Assembly (NCBI RefSeq): GCF_004337985.1
Contig: NC_043744.1
Span: forward strand, 4,990,312-5,054,311
Direction of reading: 5' to 3'
From: Pyricularia pennisetigena
Lineage: Eukaryota > Ascomycota > Sordariomycetes > Magnaporthales > Pyriculariaceae
Length of the DNA stretch: 64,000 nucleotides
In this document: positions 45,971 through 58,771 of the stretch, piece after piece
How positions within the stretch are numbered: position 1 is the stretch's first letter
How the letters are laid out: every line of letters starts with the position of its first letter
Notes under the pieces: generated by a model
The model's database searches: none
Told to the model about the DNA's origin: nothing
Seen by the model: the letters and a program-made list of their open reading frames with translations, nothing else
Position numbers and translations under genes: made by a program

Positions 45971-47431
45971 TCATGTATTTGCGCCATCTGCCGTTGCTAC
46001 CTCATTCTCAAGAATTTGCAACTGGCCAGAATCATCATACCCAACTCTACCATCATTGACAGCGCGCCTTAGGTTATCAGACAGAACCTCCCTCTCGCCT
46101 GTGACAGGGTCCCAATCCCAGCCCTCACGCATCCACATCCACCTGAGGTATGCCCGAAGCTCCTTGTCCAGCGGCAACACGCGCATCCACTCGGGCTGAA
46201 ACTGCCCGCCGTTCCCCTTCTCGTTGTCCTCTCCTCGACCGAGCAGCTCGTCCCGGCAGAAGATGCGCCACGAGTCGATGGCATACGGGCCCTGCGTGAT
46301 GTGACCAATCTCCCATGCCGATCCGAGCCCACGACGAACCATTTCGCCTCCAGAAATGGCCTCATCCTCCTCTTCAGGCCCAAACTCCTCCCCAGCCTTG
46401 ACATCGGCCGCGTCCCCCGGCCGCGGGTAGTTCTTCACGCCATACCTCACCTCCCTCCGCGGCGGACGCTCCACCCAGATCCTGGCGTAGCACAACATCG
46501 CCTCACGTCTGACCACGCCCAGGCCCAGGTGGCGGATCATGTCGAGCAGCTGATTCGGATCCGCCGCTGCGAACGCCTCCGGGGTCGGGTACCTGGCCAC
46601 GAGCCGGCGGAACGTCGGAATGGCGGCTTTGCCGGCCGTTTTTATGAGAAGGCGCACGGCGATGAGGAGCTCAAACGGCGAGTGCGCCAGCTCCTCCTGG
46701 ATGAGGCCGAACTTGGATGACGTGAGGGGAGGGAAGGGTAGGCCGGATATGGTGATGCCCCCTTTGCCTGGCGACGACCTTGGTGGTGAGTGGTCAAAGT
46801 AGCGAGATATCACTTCAGATTTAGCTTTGGGTGGCGTTTTTGATGGCACTGGTGGTGGGAGTGTGGGTGCTTTTGCTGTGCCTAAATGTCCCTGGATTTG
46901 TGTTCTTGATGCAGTAGGCGTATTTTGCGGAAGAAGAATGTGGGGATGGACCTTTTCCCCCAGTTCGGTAACGGCGGTGGGTTTCTTTATCCAACTCTTG
47001 CTGCGGAGTAAAGTTCTAGCATTCGGAGGCCCATCCAGCCAAAAAGGAGACTTGGCAGGACTTCTTCTGCTTGACGATCTAACTGGGCGACTTGGAGGTT
47101 GGCCCTCCAATTCACCCACGTTACTAGGATGGCTCGGCTCCAGACAGTCGATACTGCTGCCACCAAGCAACTTGTCCAAGCAGCTCAACATTGCTTCCGA
47201 AGACGGTGTATATCTATCCCGAGCCTCCTTATAGTTATGAAGCTGCACATGCGAAGCAGCGCATTGCATCATAAGGTCCCAATCCTCAGCCGGCGCCATT
47301 AGACCAGCTTGGTACAGGCTGTTGACAGCGTCGGAACAGGCCGTCCCGGATGCCACAAGACTGGCTAGAAAATCCAGCGTCTCGTCGTTGTCGACGTTGA
47401 ACCCGTGCAGCAGGCTCCGCGCGGCATCCAT
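45971..47431 (-). CDS. MBD4-like HhH-GPD DNA glycosylase
   Basis: Single exon, 486 aa. Base-excision-repair glycosylase of the helix-hairpin-helix-GPD superfamily, matching the catalytic domain of vertebrate MBD4 (G:T/U mismatch thymine glycosylase). Visible are FGLIQEELAHSPFELLIAVRLLIKTAGKAAIPTF (residues ~241-274), the hairpin region HLGLGVVRREAML (~301-313) and the catalytic segment GPYAIDSWRIFCRDEL, with the likely catalytic Asp at 386. These are followed by the MBD4-like KELRAYLRWMW helix. No methyl-CpG-binding domain is present. The ~200-residue N-terminal half has a small helical part and a Ser/Pro-rich linker containing SEVISRYF (205-212), a degenerate PCNA-binding-box-like motif. Expected nuclear. 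It would repair deaminated (methyl)cytosine, relevant in fungi that methylate DNA or use RIP; that link is inference. Confidence 0.85.
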   Translation of the reverse strand: MDAARSLLHGFNVDNDETLDFLASLVASGTACSDAVNSLYQAGLMAPAEDWDLMMQCAASHVQLHNYKEARDRYTPSSEAMLSCLDKLLGGSSIDCLEPSHPSNVGELEGQPPSRPVRSSSRRSPAKSPFWLDGPPNARTLLRSKSWIKKPTAVTELGEKVHPHILLPQNTPTASRTQIQGHLGTAKAPTLPPPVPSKTPPKAKSEVISRYFDHSPPRSSPGKGGITISGLPFPPLTSSKFGLIQEELAHSPFELLIAVRLLIKTAGKAAIPTFRRLVARYPTPEAFAAADPNQLLDMIRHLGLGVVRREAMLCYARIWVERPPRREVRYGVKNYPRPGDAADVKAGEEFGPEEEDEAISGGEMVRRGLGSAWEIGHITQGPYAIDSWRIFCRDELLGRGEDNEKGNGGQFQPEWMRVLPLDKELRAYLRWMWMREGWDWDPVTGEREVLSDNLRRAVNDGRVGYDDSGQLQILENEVATADGANT

Positions 47432-48349
47432 CGTGGGTGATGTGAGCGGGATGTGAGAAGACCCTAGGCCGGCCTTGTTGCTTTTCGGGCCCCATTGCCA
47501 CGGCCGAGCACGTTTATTGTTTTAGGCTCGATACAAGAAAAAATCGATCAGGGGTAGTGCTTTATTTATGTAGTGATAGCCCAAGGCGAGAAGAAAGAAT
47601 GGGCGGGGAAAAAGAATAAAAAATAAATAAATAGAAGGTGTTGTGAACTATGGTGCGGTTGAGACGATCTCGAGCTGGTGGCGACTTGGAATTGACCACA
47701 ATCATCAGCCAGTACAAGTTACGGCTGATTGACAGCGCTGAAGACCAGATGGGTGATGGAATTGCCATACCTAATGTCTAATGAGGGAATTCAATGGAAG
47801 GAGAAAAAAAATACGCTTCAAATCGGAAGTAATAGTAACTGTATGGATATACAAAGCTTGAAAGATAACCGCTTTTTGACCTGTACATAGTTACAGTTTG
47901 TTGAGTGAGTAAATGGATATGTAACCAGCCAAATTCCTACCTTGTAGAGCAATATAAGTGAGCCACTCTTGGGAGGCAGACTCCTCACAATCCCAGAGAC
48001 ATCTCGCAACAGACAAAGCAGCAAGATTCTAAGCACCTAGAGATCTACTAATGTATTCGCAGAAAATCCAGACTCAACAAAAAGGGAACTTGATACACTC
48101 TACACCACCCTGTGGCCAACCCGGTCTGCCCTTTCCGTTGACTCGGCAGAGCAGACGCGAGCCCATATAACATACAAGAGACAAGTGAAAGCAGCAGTAT
48201 AGGCAAAGCCTCGGTGGTTTTTGGTCGAGGCAGAATGGCCGCCTCACTGACTTTTTGGGAATCCTCTTCCCCCTATTTTCCTGTCTAACTCCCCCACCCG
48301 GCTCCCGATCAAATCTATAAAGTCTTCTCACCCACCTCAAATTATAGTC
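47432..48349. other. Intergenic, glycosylase upstream / CYT1 downstream
   Basis: About 920 nt between two minus-strand genes. AT-rich, short frames only. No RNA gene seen. Confidence 0.5.
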
Positions 48350-49718
48350 TTACAACCGTTGAGGCTTCGAGCTGACCTTGGGCGGGTCGTAGGTAACCTT
48401 CCTCGACTTGAGGGCGGCCCACTTGTAGCGCTTGACCCAGATGCTCATGGCAGTGAGGACGCTGGTGGCGACAAGGACCTTGAATCCCATGCGCTTGCGG
48501 TCGTCCATCTCGGGCTCGGCTGCCCAGTTGAGGAACTCGACGACGTCCTTGGCCATCTGCGAGGTGGTGGCGGGGGTCTCGTCCTCATACTCGACCAGGT
48601 CGTCGTAGAGAACACGAGCCATGGCAATGCCTGTGCCGGGGAAGTAGGGGTTGAAGTTGAGACCGGCACCGACCTGGGCACCCGCAGGAGGCTCCTCAGG
48701 GTAGCCGGTCAGCAGGGAGAAGATGTAGTTGCAGCCACCGTGGCGGGCCTTGACGATGAGCGACAAATCCGGGGGCAGAGCGCCGTTGTTGGCGAACCTG
48801 GCGGCTTCATCGTTGGGGTACGGCGAAGGAAGGTAGTCGGAAAGCTTTCCGGGGCGCTTCTCGATTTCTCCCTGGTCGTTGGGCTCCGTGTCGTACTCGT
48901 TCTCCTCGGCAAGAGCCTTGGCCTCATCGACGGTCAAAATGCTGCCGACAAGTGTGCGGTAGGGGACTCGGCTGAGGGAGTGGCAAGACGCGCAAACTTC
49001 CCGGTAGACCTGGAAACCACGGCGGAGTCTATTGTGCGGTTTTGGTTGATATTAGCGACTTGTGCACGGGATTCCTCACGGAATCTTGGCGGCCGAGAAA
49101 AAAAACCGGGTGTCTTACGCTTGGTGATCAAAGGTTTTGAACCATTGCTCGTGAACCCATGGGTACTTTGTTGGGTGAAGACTGTATGCGCAGTTAGCTT
49201 TTGATGATCTCAATTGTGTGTGTTGACGCGTAGTCGAGCAATCCCATATATGCCGCAATCAGTGCTTGATTGTAGCCTTCCCTTCCCGTTGGATGTTGGA
49301 TTCAACCAAGCCAAAGACACTCACCCCTCCTCAGCTGGCGAGCCTGCGTTCGCCGTAGGCCCGTACAGGTGGTAATACCATGCAATTGAGCCAATGGCAA
49401 CAGCTGTTGACGCTGCCGCGGCGATGTTGAGCCGGACGGGGGAAGCTTCGGCTGCTGAACCGGAGCTTGATGAGATTGAACGCTGGGTAGAACGCAAGAC
49501 AAGGTCAGCGAGAGGTTCTATGCATGATGAAGAGGCATCCATTCTCTTCCGGCGAATGCTTTGCAGCCAGGTGCTTTTCATGTTGGCATGCGTCGGCGTA
49601 TCGAGGAGGTCCGGGGCAAAAACAGAGGATGCAAAATATCCACCTTCAATGTGTTGACGGCGCCATTTCTCGAAAAGGCTCGCGTCGAGGTCGAGCGCAG
49701 ACACCTCGCCGCGAACAT
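48350..49718 (-). CDS. CYT1: Cytochrome c1, heme protein of respiratory complex III
   Basis: Catalytic subunit of the cytochrome bc1 complex, in the mitochondrial inner membrane facing the intermembrane space; passes electrons from the Rieske protein to cytochrome c. Exons (minus): 49644-49718, 49325-49482, 49119-49181 and 48350-49028 (introns 161, 143 and 90 nt) give 324 aa, normal for fungi. The bipartite presequence is [19 protein letters not shown]... then a sorting helix [24 protein letters not shown]. The mature part has [32 protein letters not shown], heme-binding [19 protein letters not shown], the axial-Met region [19 protein letters not shown] and the C-terminal anchor [23 protein letters not shown]. 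The frame starting near 49704 is a shadow of exon 1 and intron 1. The last residues (SSKPQRL) are shorter than in Neurospora. Confidence 0.95.
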
Positions 49719-51762
49719 CTTGTGAGCAAAGTGAGACTGATGCTCAGCTTCGGAAGAAAAGGGATTTGGTCGGGTGGTGGCGGGACAATTGGTCGCCGAT
49801 GCCGTGTTTTGCTGTCAAGTATTAGGATGGCTTCATACGAGCGTGGATGAGCGGAAAAACCAGGCAAACGTTCAGAAATGACTTTCCGCTCATTGGCTGG
49901 GCCTGGTCCGAGCTTGCTGCTGGGTGTTGCCGAAGAATTGGATACAGTGTGCATTGATCCGGCTACTTTTCGCACTAAGCTCATCACGTGGACCGGCAGC
50001 TGATCGAGCAGCTGATCTGGCCATTGGAGTTCGGATGCGGCCGAGCCTTTCTAGCTTACCCACCCTGCACTTGCACCGATCCTACTGATCCTTAACCTTG
50101 TCAAAGATAACCTCAGGTGCCAACCCATGCCTGAGGCGATTAGTACCGGAAACTTTGAGGTTTGATATGGACGTGTACCCTTTACTAAGCTTTTGTAATG
50201 ACAATTAATTACCTACATACTATGTATGTGTTGCTTAGATGAAACTTGTCTGCTCTCGGTTCCCCAAAACATTCACAGCATCTGACATATCCCAACCTTT
50301 TGTTCACACGTGGCAAACTTTGTGCGATGTTGGGCATGAGTTCTTTCAACCCATTGTATGTCTGATCTACCCGCAGAGTAAAATCCCCGGCCGGAACTGG
50401 TTCGGAGTTCGGCCCTTTGTCAGGGAACTTTAATGTGTACTTCTTCCATCTTACAAATGGCTTTTGCACCTATCACCGGTGGCATAATTGCAGTACTTGC
50501 GACACCCGTCGTGGGCGCAAGGTTGCAAGGTGGAGTTGGCATTTGGTTTTTTTGGCCTGAGGCATTCGGCGTGTCGTTCTGATACGTGAAAATCTCCCAC
50601 AGTCCCGTCTGAACTCTGCAGCCGCTGAATAGAGCAGTACAAAGAAGACTAAGTATCCCGGTAGGCTCGTGCCGTGCGCCTGTCTATGTTTGTGTTGCGC
50701 GTCGCCTCAGGAAAAAAATTGGGTGGGCCCTGAACTTGGGCAGCTTACTTACAATAGGTGCCAGCTTCCTGCGATGTATCTAAACTACGACCACTGTAAC
50801 GTTCCCCGCATGCTGTTAGCCAGGCACAAGGGACACGCTTGGGGGGATGCATGCTCACCGACTTTGTACCAATATAACGGATTGTGAACCTTTATGTCTA
50901 CCACGGAATTTTTTTTTTTTTTTTCTTGGATGAGGGTGTGCCGCCAAATGCGCACCTTGATGGACAGCATATTTGCTTTTCAGCAATGTTTTCGGCTTGT
51001 TGTCCAGCCTCATCTATCTCCATGCCGCCATCCAAGTGTACAAAGAAAATAAATAATAATGATAATAATGATAACAATAAAATCAGACGCGGTCGCGGTT
51101 AGGAGCCAGGTAAAGCAAATGAAGGCAAGGTAGACAGACAAACAAGCAAACAACCAAGCAAGCTTAGACTCAATCCTTAACAGTCGCAGGACCGGGATCA
51201 CAACCCCAAGTACCGGCAGCGGTCCCCGGGCACAACCAAGTCCATTCTCTCTTGAGTTGAGACATGTCAACCGCATGGACAATACTTTTGCGTACCCTCC
51301 TAGCAAGTCCTAGACCCAAAACGGCTACTGGACGAGCTGCTCGTAACTATTTGTTGAACCAGATTGCTGCCGTGTCTGTCCATGTTTGCCGTACAACCCA
51401 TTTTACAGCAGTGGTTTTCGCGCCTGTGTCCCGGCCTTTGACATCCTTGACTGCGCTTTCCCGAGTCGGAAATTTCGCACGGGTGCGTGCTCGCCACTAC
51501 AAGCAATTCTTCGCCACTTTTTAAGCAGCTTGTGGTTCCCTTCCTCTTGAATCCAATTCAACTCCGGCATTGGTTTGTCATGCATCGTGTTTCATCATCC
51601 TTATAAAAATTCACTTGCATAGCCGTTGTGGAAGCTGCTTAATTCACTGCACCGCTCACCACTCTTTAATAAGAGCCCTTCGGCAGCACCCAACCCGTCG
51701 CGCAATCCTCAGCTTCTGCTTCCGATGATATTGTAATTCTGACGACAGTCCATCCCATTATC
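49719..51762. other. Divergent intergenic region, CYT1 / ABC transporter
   Basis: About 2 kb holding both promoters. T-run at 50909-50924 and an AATAAT-type run at 51045-51080. No supportable gene on either strand. Confidence 0.55.
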
Positions 51763-54700
51763 ATGGACACAAGCGGCTCTTTAGAGGCCTCGATAGCCGT
51801 GGCTGGCCTCGCGCTCATCACTGCACTCAGTACACCCGCCATAAAAAATGTCGCAATCCGCTCCAGGAGCATACCCGGAGGTGATTCCACGTCTTCATCC
51901 TTGCCTCGCATCGAAGCCGAGGGCCACGTATATCTCTACGAGGATAAAGATGGCAAGGCCACGGAAAAGTCAATGGCCGAATTCTCAGACTTTTGGCCAA
52001 GAGTTTTCGCGTGGACGAGTGCCATAGCAGGACTGGGAATGTCCATCACTGCAGCTGTGCTTAGTGTCGGCAGGTCCGGCGCTTCCGGGTCAGAATTCGG
52101 CATATTCCTAATCTGCGTCGATGCCATTACATGGGTACGTAATCCGAACAAAGCAGTGAGCTGCAAAAGACACCTTGTGTGTCGCTGTCCTTAATATGCC
52201 AGTACGCTTACCTGACGAATGACAGACAATGCTGTGCCTGCAATGTGCGACTCTGCCGCTCAAGCATCAGTATCAGAGAAGATACAAACTCAGCCTGTAC
52301 GCTCTGGTCACCTCAACAGTGCTGTTTGCTTCACTCGTCGCCCGTCTTGGAGGCCCTCTATTGCATATACTCAAGGATGCACGCAGTGCTCCCGAGTCAG
52401 GTGCTACTATCACCGTTGCTGTGAGCTGGTTTGTTCAGATGTTGGCGGCCATTGTGGCAATGCTTGCCTTTTCCTCGTTTCCCCAACGGCCAGATGTCTA
52501 CTACGATGGACGCCTCGTCGACCAGCAAAACACTGCTTCCTTGATCCGCAGGATGGGATATGCCTGGAACAAGGTTGTATTTGTCGTTGCAAAGGAACGG
52601 CAGCTTACAAAGGCCGATCTGCCCGATTTGGACTTTACCAGACGGTCCAAAAACGTTAATGCAGCCTTTCTCGCCCAGAATTTCACAGGGAGGCTGTGGC
52701 GCCAGCTAATTGCCGCCCACTGGGCCAGGTTGGCGCAGCAATGGGCCTTGTCATTTACTATCAGTGCGCTGGCTCTCTTCCCGCAGTATGTCTTGTACAA
52801 CTTTCTCGAGATTCTTGAGAAACCACGCCGGGACGATGGAAACACGTTCGATCCTGTTCTCATTGCCTGGGTGTTCAGCCTCTTTGTGAGCTTGCTCTTG
52901 CAAGTGTGGGTGAACAACACAATGCGGTGGCTTACCTACACCCGCCTGGAACAACCGGTCCTCCAACTATTGCAGTCTCTCGTATTTCAAAAGGCAATGC
53001 GCCTCAAAGAGACGGCTTCTCCACCGACCAAGTCTGAAGGCGGGGATAAAGACAAAAACCAGAACAGTTCGGGTCCGACTAAACAATCGGCTGGCCCGGA
53101 TACTCGCCAGTCGATTGTGAACCACATGAAACTAGACAGGTACGTTTATACATCTTGGTTTGGAATACAAAAGAAAATCTGCTGCTAACACTCTTTTAGT
53201 AACCGCACGACTATGTTCAGCAACTACAACTATCAGTTCCCAGTAGCAGGTTGGTTACCCTTCACATCTGATCTTTGTTAAGATTATCCTGCGCGAGTGC
53301 TTCTGGTTCTTTCTTTGTATAAAAAAAAATTAACAATTCGTGCTCTACAGTTATCAAGCTTGCGCTTTCAGGAACTTTTCTTGTGCAACTCGTGGGTTTC
53401 AAGAGTGTTCTGGCCGGCATGTGCTCTTCGCTAGTTGTACTCCCAATTTCGCACCTTCTCTCAAAGAGATATGCCAAGATCCAGTTCGGCCTGATGAAGT
53501 ATCGTGACGCCAAGGCCAACCTACTTACCGAGGCCCTCCAAGGCATGAGACAGATCAGATTCTCGGCATTGGAGAAGCATTGGGAGGAAAAGATCCTAAA
53601 GAGTCGAAGCGAAGAGTTGGCGCAGTACTGGAAAGTAATGTGCTGGGCTGGACTGACCATGATTGTGATCAACACCGGTCCACTGCTTCTCTCTTCGGTG
53701 ACTCTGTCGATCTACGCTCTCACTACGACGAACGGAATAAGGGCATCTGTCGTCTTCGCAAGTCTCGGTCTTTTTGACCAGCTTGAAGAAGCTATTTCAT
53801 ACCTACCTTTGCTTCAAGTCTATCTCATGGAGGCCTGGACCAGCTGCGTCAGACTTGAGAAATACTTTGCTCAGCCCGACAGGCAACCAATTTCAACCAC
53901 CGGTGACCACATATCCTTCGAGAATGCTACCGTGGCCTGGCCAAAGTTTGAAGAGATCGAAGGTGAAAACACGGCCCCATTCGAGGAGCGCTCGCTGCTC
54001 AGGAATGTGACTCTGGACTTTCCAAATGGTGCGCTGAGCATCATTAGCGGCAAGACAGGATCCGGCAAAAGTCTACTGTTGGCTGCCATCTTGGGTGAAG
54101 TTACCCTGGTGTCTGGAACGATTCACACTCCACCGAGTGAGGAGCTGACGGAGAATTTGGACCAAATATCCGATGCCGAGTGGATAATCCCCAACTTGAC
54201 GGCGTTTGTCCCACAAACACCTTGGATCGAGACGGGAACAGTCAAGGACAACATCTTATTCGGTCTCCCGCTGAACCATGGCCGCTACTCCAAGGTTATC
54301 TCGGTATGTGCATTGGAAAAGGACCTCGAGCTGCTAGTCGATGGCGATAACACCGAGGTCGGACCCAAGGGCGTGACGTTGAGCGGCGGCCAGCGCTGGC
54401 GCGTGGCACTTGCTCGTGCTTTGTACTCTCGCGCTGGTATTGTCATTCTTGATGACGTGCTCAGCGCGGTCGACGCTCATGTCGGAAGAATAATTGTGGA
54501 CCAGGCACTCACGGGTGACTTGGCAAGGGGTCGCACCCGGATTCTTGCAACTCACCATGCGGAGCTGTGCCTGCCGAGAGCTAGCTATTTTGTGCGGCTG
54601 CATGAGGGACGACTAGAGCACACTGAAAAGCTAACGCCGGAGGCTCCCGAGCCAACCTCCCGACCTCTCACAAGCTCGGATGAGACTGCATCGCATGCAG

Positions 54701-56985
54701 GGTCGAGCAGTGACGACACTACGGCTGCGGAATCTGCCATTACATCTCCGGAAGACAGCGATCAAGAGCAGGATGACCCCAAAAAGAAGCCCAAAAAGAA
54801 GGGCCTCAAAGAGGAAGGGCGAGCGAGGGGTAGGGTCAAAACAAAAGTCTACAAAGATTACTTCCAGGCCGGAAAGGCCGTTTGGCTCTGGGCTCTGTCC
54901 ATTGGCCTGATAATTCTAGGACGCACGATCGCGGTTGGGCGAACTTGGTCTCTCAAAGAGCTTTCTGAGAGTGATCCAAGCCCTTCATCTGCCCTAGCCG
55001 CCATTCGCAATGCAAGCCATCTTCGCAGCCGTGATTACGCTCACTTAGACGGACAAGTATACATTGAGAATCCGGCATTGAGCCGCCCAGTATCACTACA
55101 AGGCTTGCTTCAGGATCGGCCTGTCGCCTTTTGGATTGGGGTTTACATTGTTCTTGAAATTGCTGTCGTCCTGGTCAGTGTCTGTCGGATGCTAGTCTTC
55201 ACTGCCATAGGCCTGCGCACCGCTCGAGTTCTATTCCAGCGTATGACACACAGGATACTGCGTGCACCTCTTCGTTGGATCGACAACACACCCTCTGGTC
55301 GGATCCTGAACAGGTTCACTTCGGACATGTTCTCTGTCGACCGTAGAGTGGCGATGGACTTGGGCCAGTCCATGTCGAACATCTTACAGGTCCTGACCAT
55401 TATTGCCGCCAGGTATGCAGATATCATTACCTGTCCCGGCTAGTCGCTTTTTGACGCCACGACGTTGTGATAAGCTAACCGTTTATCCGTTTACTGCAGT
55501 TTGTCCGTTTCAAAGTACGTCAATCTATTCGGACTGGCGCTGCTGATTCTTTACGTACAAATCGCGAGCGAATACATCTCAGCAGCGCGCGAGGTCAAAC
55601 GCCTCAACTCGGTCGTCTGGTCGCCCATCTACGACCAGTTTTCCTCTGTACTGAACGGACTGTCAACAATTCGCGGCTTCGGCAGGACTACTTTCTACAC
55701 GGAGAGGATGTACGAACTGATTGACACAGCGACAAAGACTCAGTGGGCACTTGCGCTGTGTCAGAGGTGGATGGGCTTCAGGATGGGCGTGCTCGGAGTT
55801 TTATTCGTAACTGTTGTCGCTGGCGCAGTGGCGTTTGGGCGCGTAGACGCCGCGCTTGCAGGTTTCAGTCTGACTTTTGCACTGGGATATACTTCAGCTT
55901 TAACAGCTCTCCTTCAGAACATGGCTTCGATCGAGCTCGGATTCAACGCGACAGAGCGTGTCCTCGAGTACGGCGAGCTGGAAACAGAGCCTGAGGGTGG
56001 TCAAGACGCACCTGCTGCCTGGCCCACTCAGGGCCGCATCGAGGTTGAGAACCTAACAGTGGCATATGCCGAGGACCTGCCGCCGGTTTTGAAGGACCTG
56101 ACGTTTACCGTCGAGGCTGGAGAGCGGGTGGGGATCATCGGTCGGACAGGAGCCGGCAAGTCGACACTTGCCTCTGTGCTATTCCGGCTCTTGGAGCCGC
56201 GCGAGGGCTCTGTGCGGATTGACAACATTGATATCGCCAAGTTGAAGCTTGAGCAGCTGCGTAGCCGGCTGGCGATTATTCCTCAAGATCCTTTTCTGTT
56301 TTCAGGTACTTTGAGGTCTAATCTGGATATGGAGGATGAGATGGATGACTACGAACTCCTGACGGCGCTGCAGCGTGTTCACCTCATCAAGCCGGCGGAA
56401 CCTGTGCGACCATCCACATATGCACCGGCTGCGTCTCCAAGCACGGGAGAGTCGGAAGAGGACATGCTGTTGGCTACGTCGGACGAAAGCGGTGGTCAAG
56501 GAACCGAGACTCCATCCGAGACGGCTACCAGCAGTGCATTCAAGGACCTCTCGACCCCTATCTCCACGGGCGGTAGCAACCTATCTCAGGGCCAGCGTCA
56601 GCTCGTCTGCCTGGCGCGTGCTCTTCTCGCTCGCCCCAAGATCGTGGTGCTTGATGAGGCTACCTCGGCAGTGGACCGCACCACTGACGCGGCGATCCAG
56701 GAGTCAATCCGGGAGGACTTTTCAGTCTCGGGATGCACCGTCTTTGTCATTGCACACCGGCTCAGCACGGTTGCAGACTTTGACAAGATCCTGGTGCTCA
56801 AGGAGGGCAGGGTGGCGCAGATGGGGACGCCGCGAGAGCTGCTTAAGCGTGGAATGAACGCTGCTGCTGCTGCTGGTGGCGTTGACGATTGCGAGGAGAT
56901 TGATGAGACTGCTTTCTGGGATCTGGTAAAGAAGAGCAGCGAGAAGGAGAAGCTGATTGAGATGATTCTAGGGGAGACCAACTAA
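51763..56985 (+). CDS. ABCC-type (MRP/CFTR-class) full ABC transporter
   Basis: Exons 51763-52134, 52226-53139, 53200-53249, 53351-55412 and 55500-56985 (introns 91, 60, 101 and 87 nt) give 1627 aa. Layout: N-terminal hydrophobic TMD0-like part, TMD1, NBD1, a charged linker, TMD2, NBD2. NBD1 has Walker A GKTGSGKS (54049-54072), signature LSGGQ (54379-54393) and Walker B IVILDDVLSAVD with Asp where the catalytic Glu would be, as usual in ABCC NBD1. NBD2 has Walker A GRTGAGKS (56140-56163), signature LSQGQ and canonical Walker B IVVLDEATSAVD, then AHRLSTV. The linker is rich in Ser/Glu and Lys (KKKPKKKGLKEE). NBD2 carries a Ser/Glu-rich insert before its signature. Likely exports organic anions or toxic compounds at the vacuole or plasma membrane; substrate unknown. 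Confidence 0.9.
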
Positions 56986-57220
56986 GTGCTGACAAGGAAA
57001 CTGGACGTTGAGGGGTTAGAGATCTGTTTGCGATGATCCTCAGTGGGTCATACAGCAGTCAAGCTAGATACAGACGCTTGCATGTGATGAGCGTTTTCAC
57101 TATGATAGACATCAGACTACAAGAGCATTCCTCTGGGTGCAATGCTCTTGTACAAACTTTCCTATGTAAGAAAAGATATTATAGAATATAAAAAAATGGT
57201 TTGCTAGCTGTAAAAGATAC

Positions 57221-57222
<2 letters not shown>

Positions 57223-57271
<49 letters not shown>
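57223..57271. repeat. 49-nt poly-T tract
   Basis: Uninterrupted T run about 240 nt after the ABC transporter stop codon. Confidence 0.95.
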
Positions 57272-57273
<2 letters not shown>

Positions 57274-58180
57274 AACACTCGTCCAAATCCCTTTTTTGGG
57301 CAGTCTTGTTTTCTCTTCTTCTTCAATCATGTGCAAATCCGGCTTCGCATCACAGCCGTTCTAGATGATAGCAAGCCAACAAAAATCGTACGAGAACCTG
57401 AAAACTGGCATATTCTACGTACAGCGGGGAGGGAAAATGTCTCATTCGTACTGTCGCGTGGTTTGCCAAGAGGCCGTTGTGATGTCAAACATGGTCTGGC
57501 GGTTAATCTCTGTCAAATTGAGGATTTATTTTGACACCTTGTTGAATATAGTGTTCTTGTCTGTTCAGCTCAGATCATGCATATTTTCAAGCATGATAAG
57601 ACTGCATCGGGAAAGTCGTACAATATAACATCAGTAAGCATACTCACCCGCCAATTCCCCGAGCTGCTCTGTGCCGCAAGGTGAGCCTTCCGTTGCAAAT
57701 TAATTAACTATGTGGGGATGAGGTCTTGATTCTGTATTATATGGTACAATTATGCTGCAAGACGAGAGAAATCTTTGGCTGGTTCTACTGAGTAGTATTA
57801 CAGCACTTCCCAACCGCAGAACTGTGAATATACCGGCACGGCTCTCGTCTGACAATACTGTCCGCGGCAAGGATATCAGTAAGCAACAAGGTAGAAATTG
57901 ACAGTGATGGATGCACTCTACGTTTCTCAACTGTCGATGATCGCCGTCGTCGTGTGGCGAGAAATTACATCGAAGCCCTATTGACAGCCTCGCTGCCAAT
58001 GATGCAGTCCACGTTGGACCCGGTGACCATCATGGTAGGAATTGATGCCTGTTCTGTCGACATTTGGCAAGCCAGAGAGAGGAGACAGAGAGCTTCAAGC
58101 GGGTGGAAGAGGCAGACAGAGGACCTTGATGCATCTTGGCAATTGTAGGGGAAAGAGGCTATGGAGACTGCGAGGCGGAA

Positions 58181-58190
58181 TATAAAAAGG
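58181..58190 (+). promoter_or_regulatory. TATA box of the small secreted protein gene
   Basis: TATAAAAAGG, 159 nt before the start codon, followed by a CT-rich tract where fungal transcription often starts. Good fit in position and sequence. Confidence 0.6.
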
Positions 58191-58339
58191 GGCAGGTCAT
58201 GGTTTTGATCCCTCTCTCGCTCCCCCTTCCATCTCCCTTTTCACCATCAAGCATCCCTATCCGACAGCAAAAGAGAGAAAAAAGAAGAAGAAGAAACTAC
58301 TCCTTTCCAGCCTCCACAAGCAGCCTCCCATCCAATAAA

Positions 58340-58701
58340 ATGCAATTCTCTCCCCTGTCCGTCATCGCCCTCCTGGCCACGGTGGCCGCAGCGGCCCCCG
58401 TGGTCGAGGAAGCGCAGGCCATGCGCAGCATCGAAGCCAGGGAGACGAGCACCTCGAGGGGCGGCCTGGCGGCGCGGCAAAACGCCAACGACCTGGCCGC
58501 TCTCGACGTCTTCTCGTCCAGCGGCTGCTCCAACTACCAGACCACCGTCTTTGTCTTCCAGCCCGGTGGCGGCAGCGGCCCGGGCAACGGGAGGTGCTTC
58601 CAGCTGGGCCAGAACGGTAGCGTCAAGACTACTTTTTTGAAGGGCAGCTGCACTTGTAAGAGTTTTGATGTTTTTCTTTTCCGGTGATGCAGAAAGAGGA
58701 G

Positions 58702-58771
<70 letters not shown>

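Larger units (their letters stand above)
56986..58339. other. Intergenic, ABC transporter downstream / secreted-protein promoter
   Basis: About 1.35 kb with a 49-nt poly-T at 57223-57271 and a C/T-rich leader (58205-58255) before the small secreted protein. No other gene seen. Confidence 0.6.

Noticed and set aside
49321..49704. 127-aa minus-strand frame at the cytochrome c1 start
   Set aside because: Reads through intron 1. Splicing from the exon starting at 49718 gives the proper presequence.
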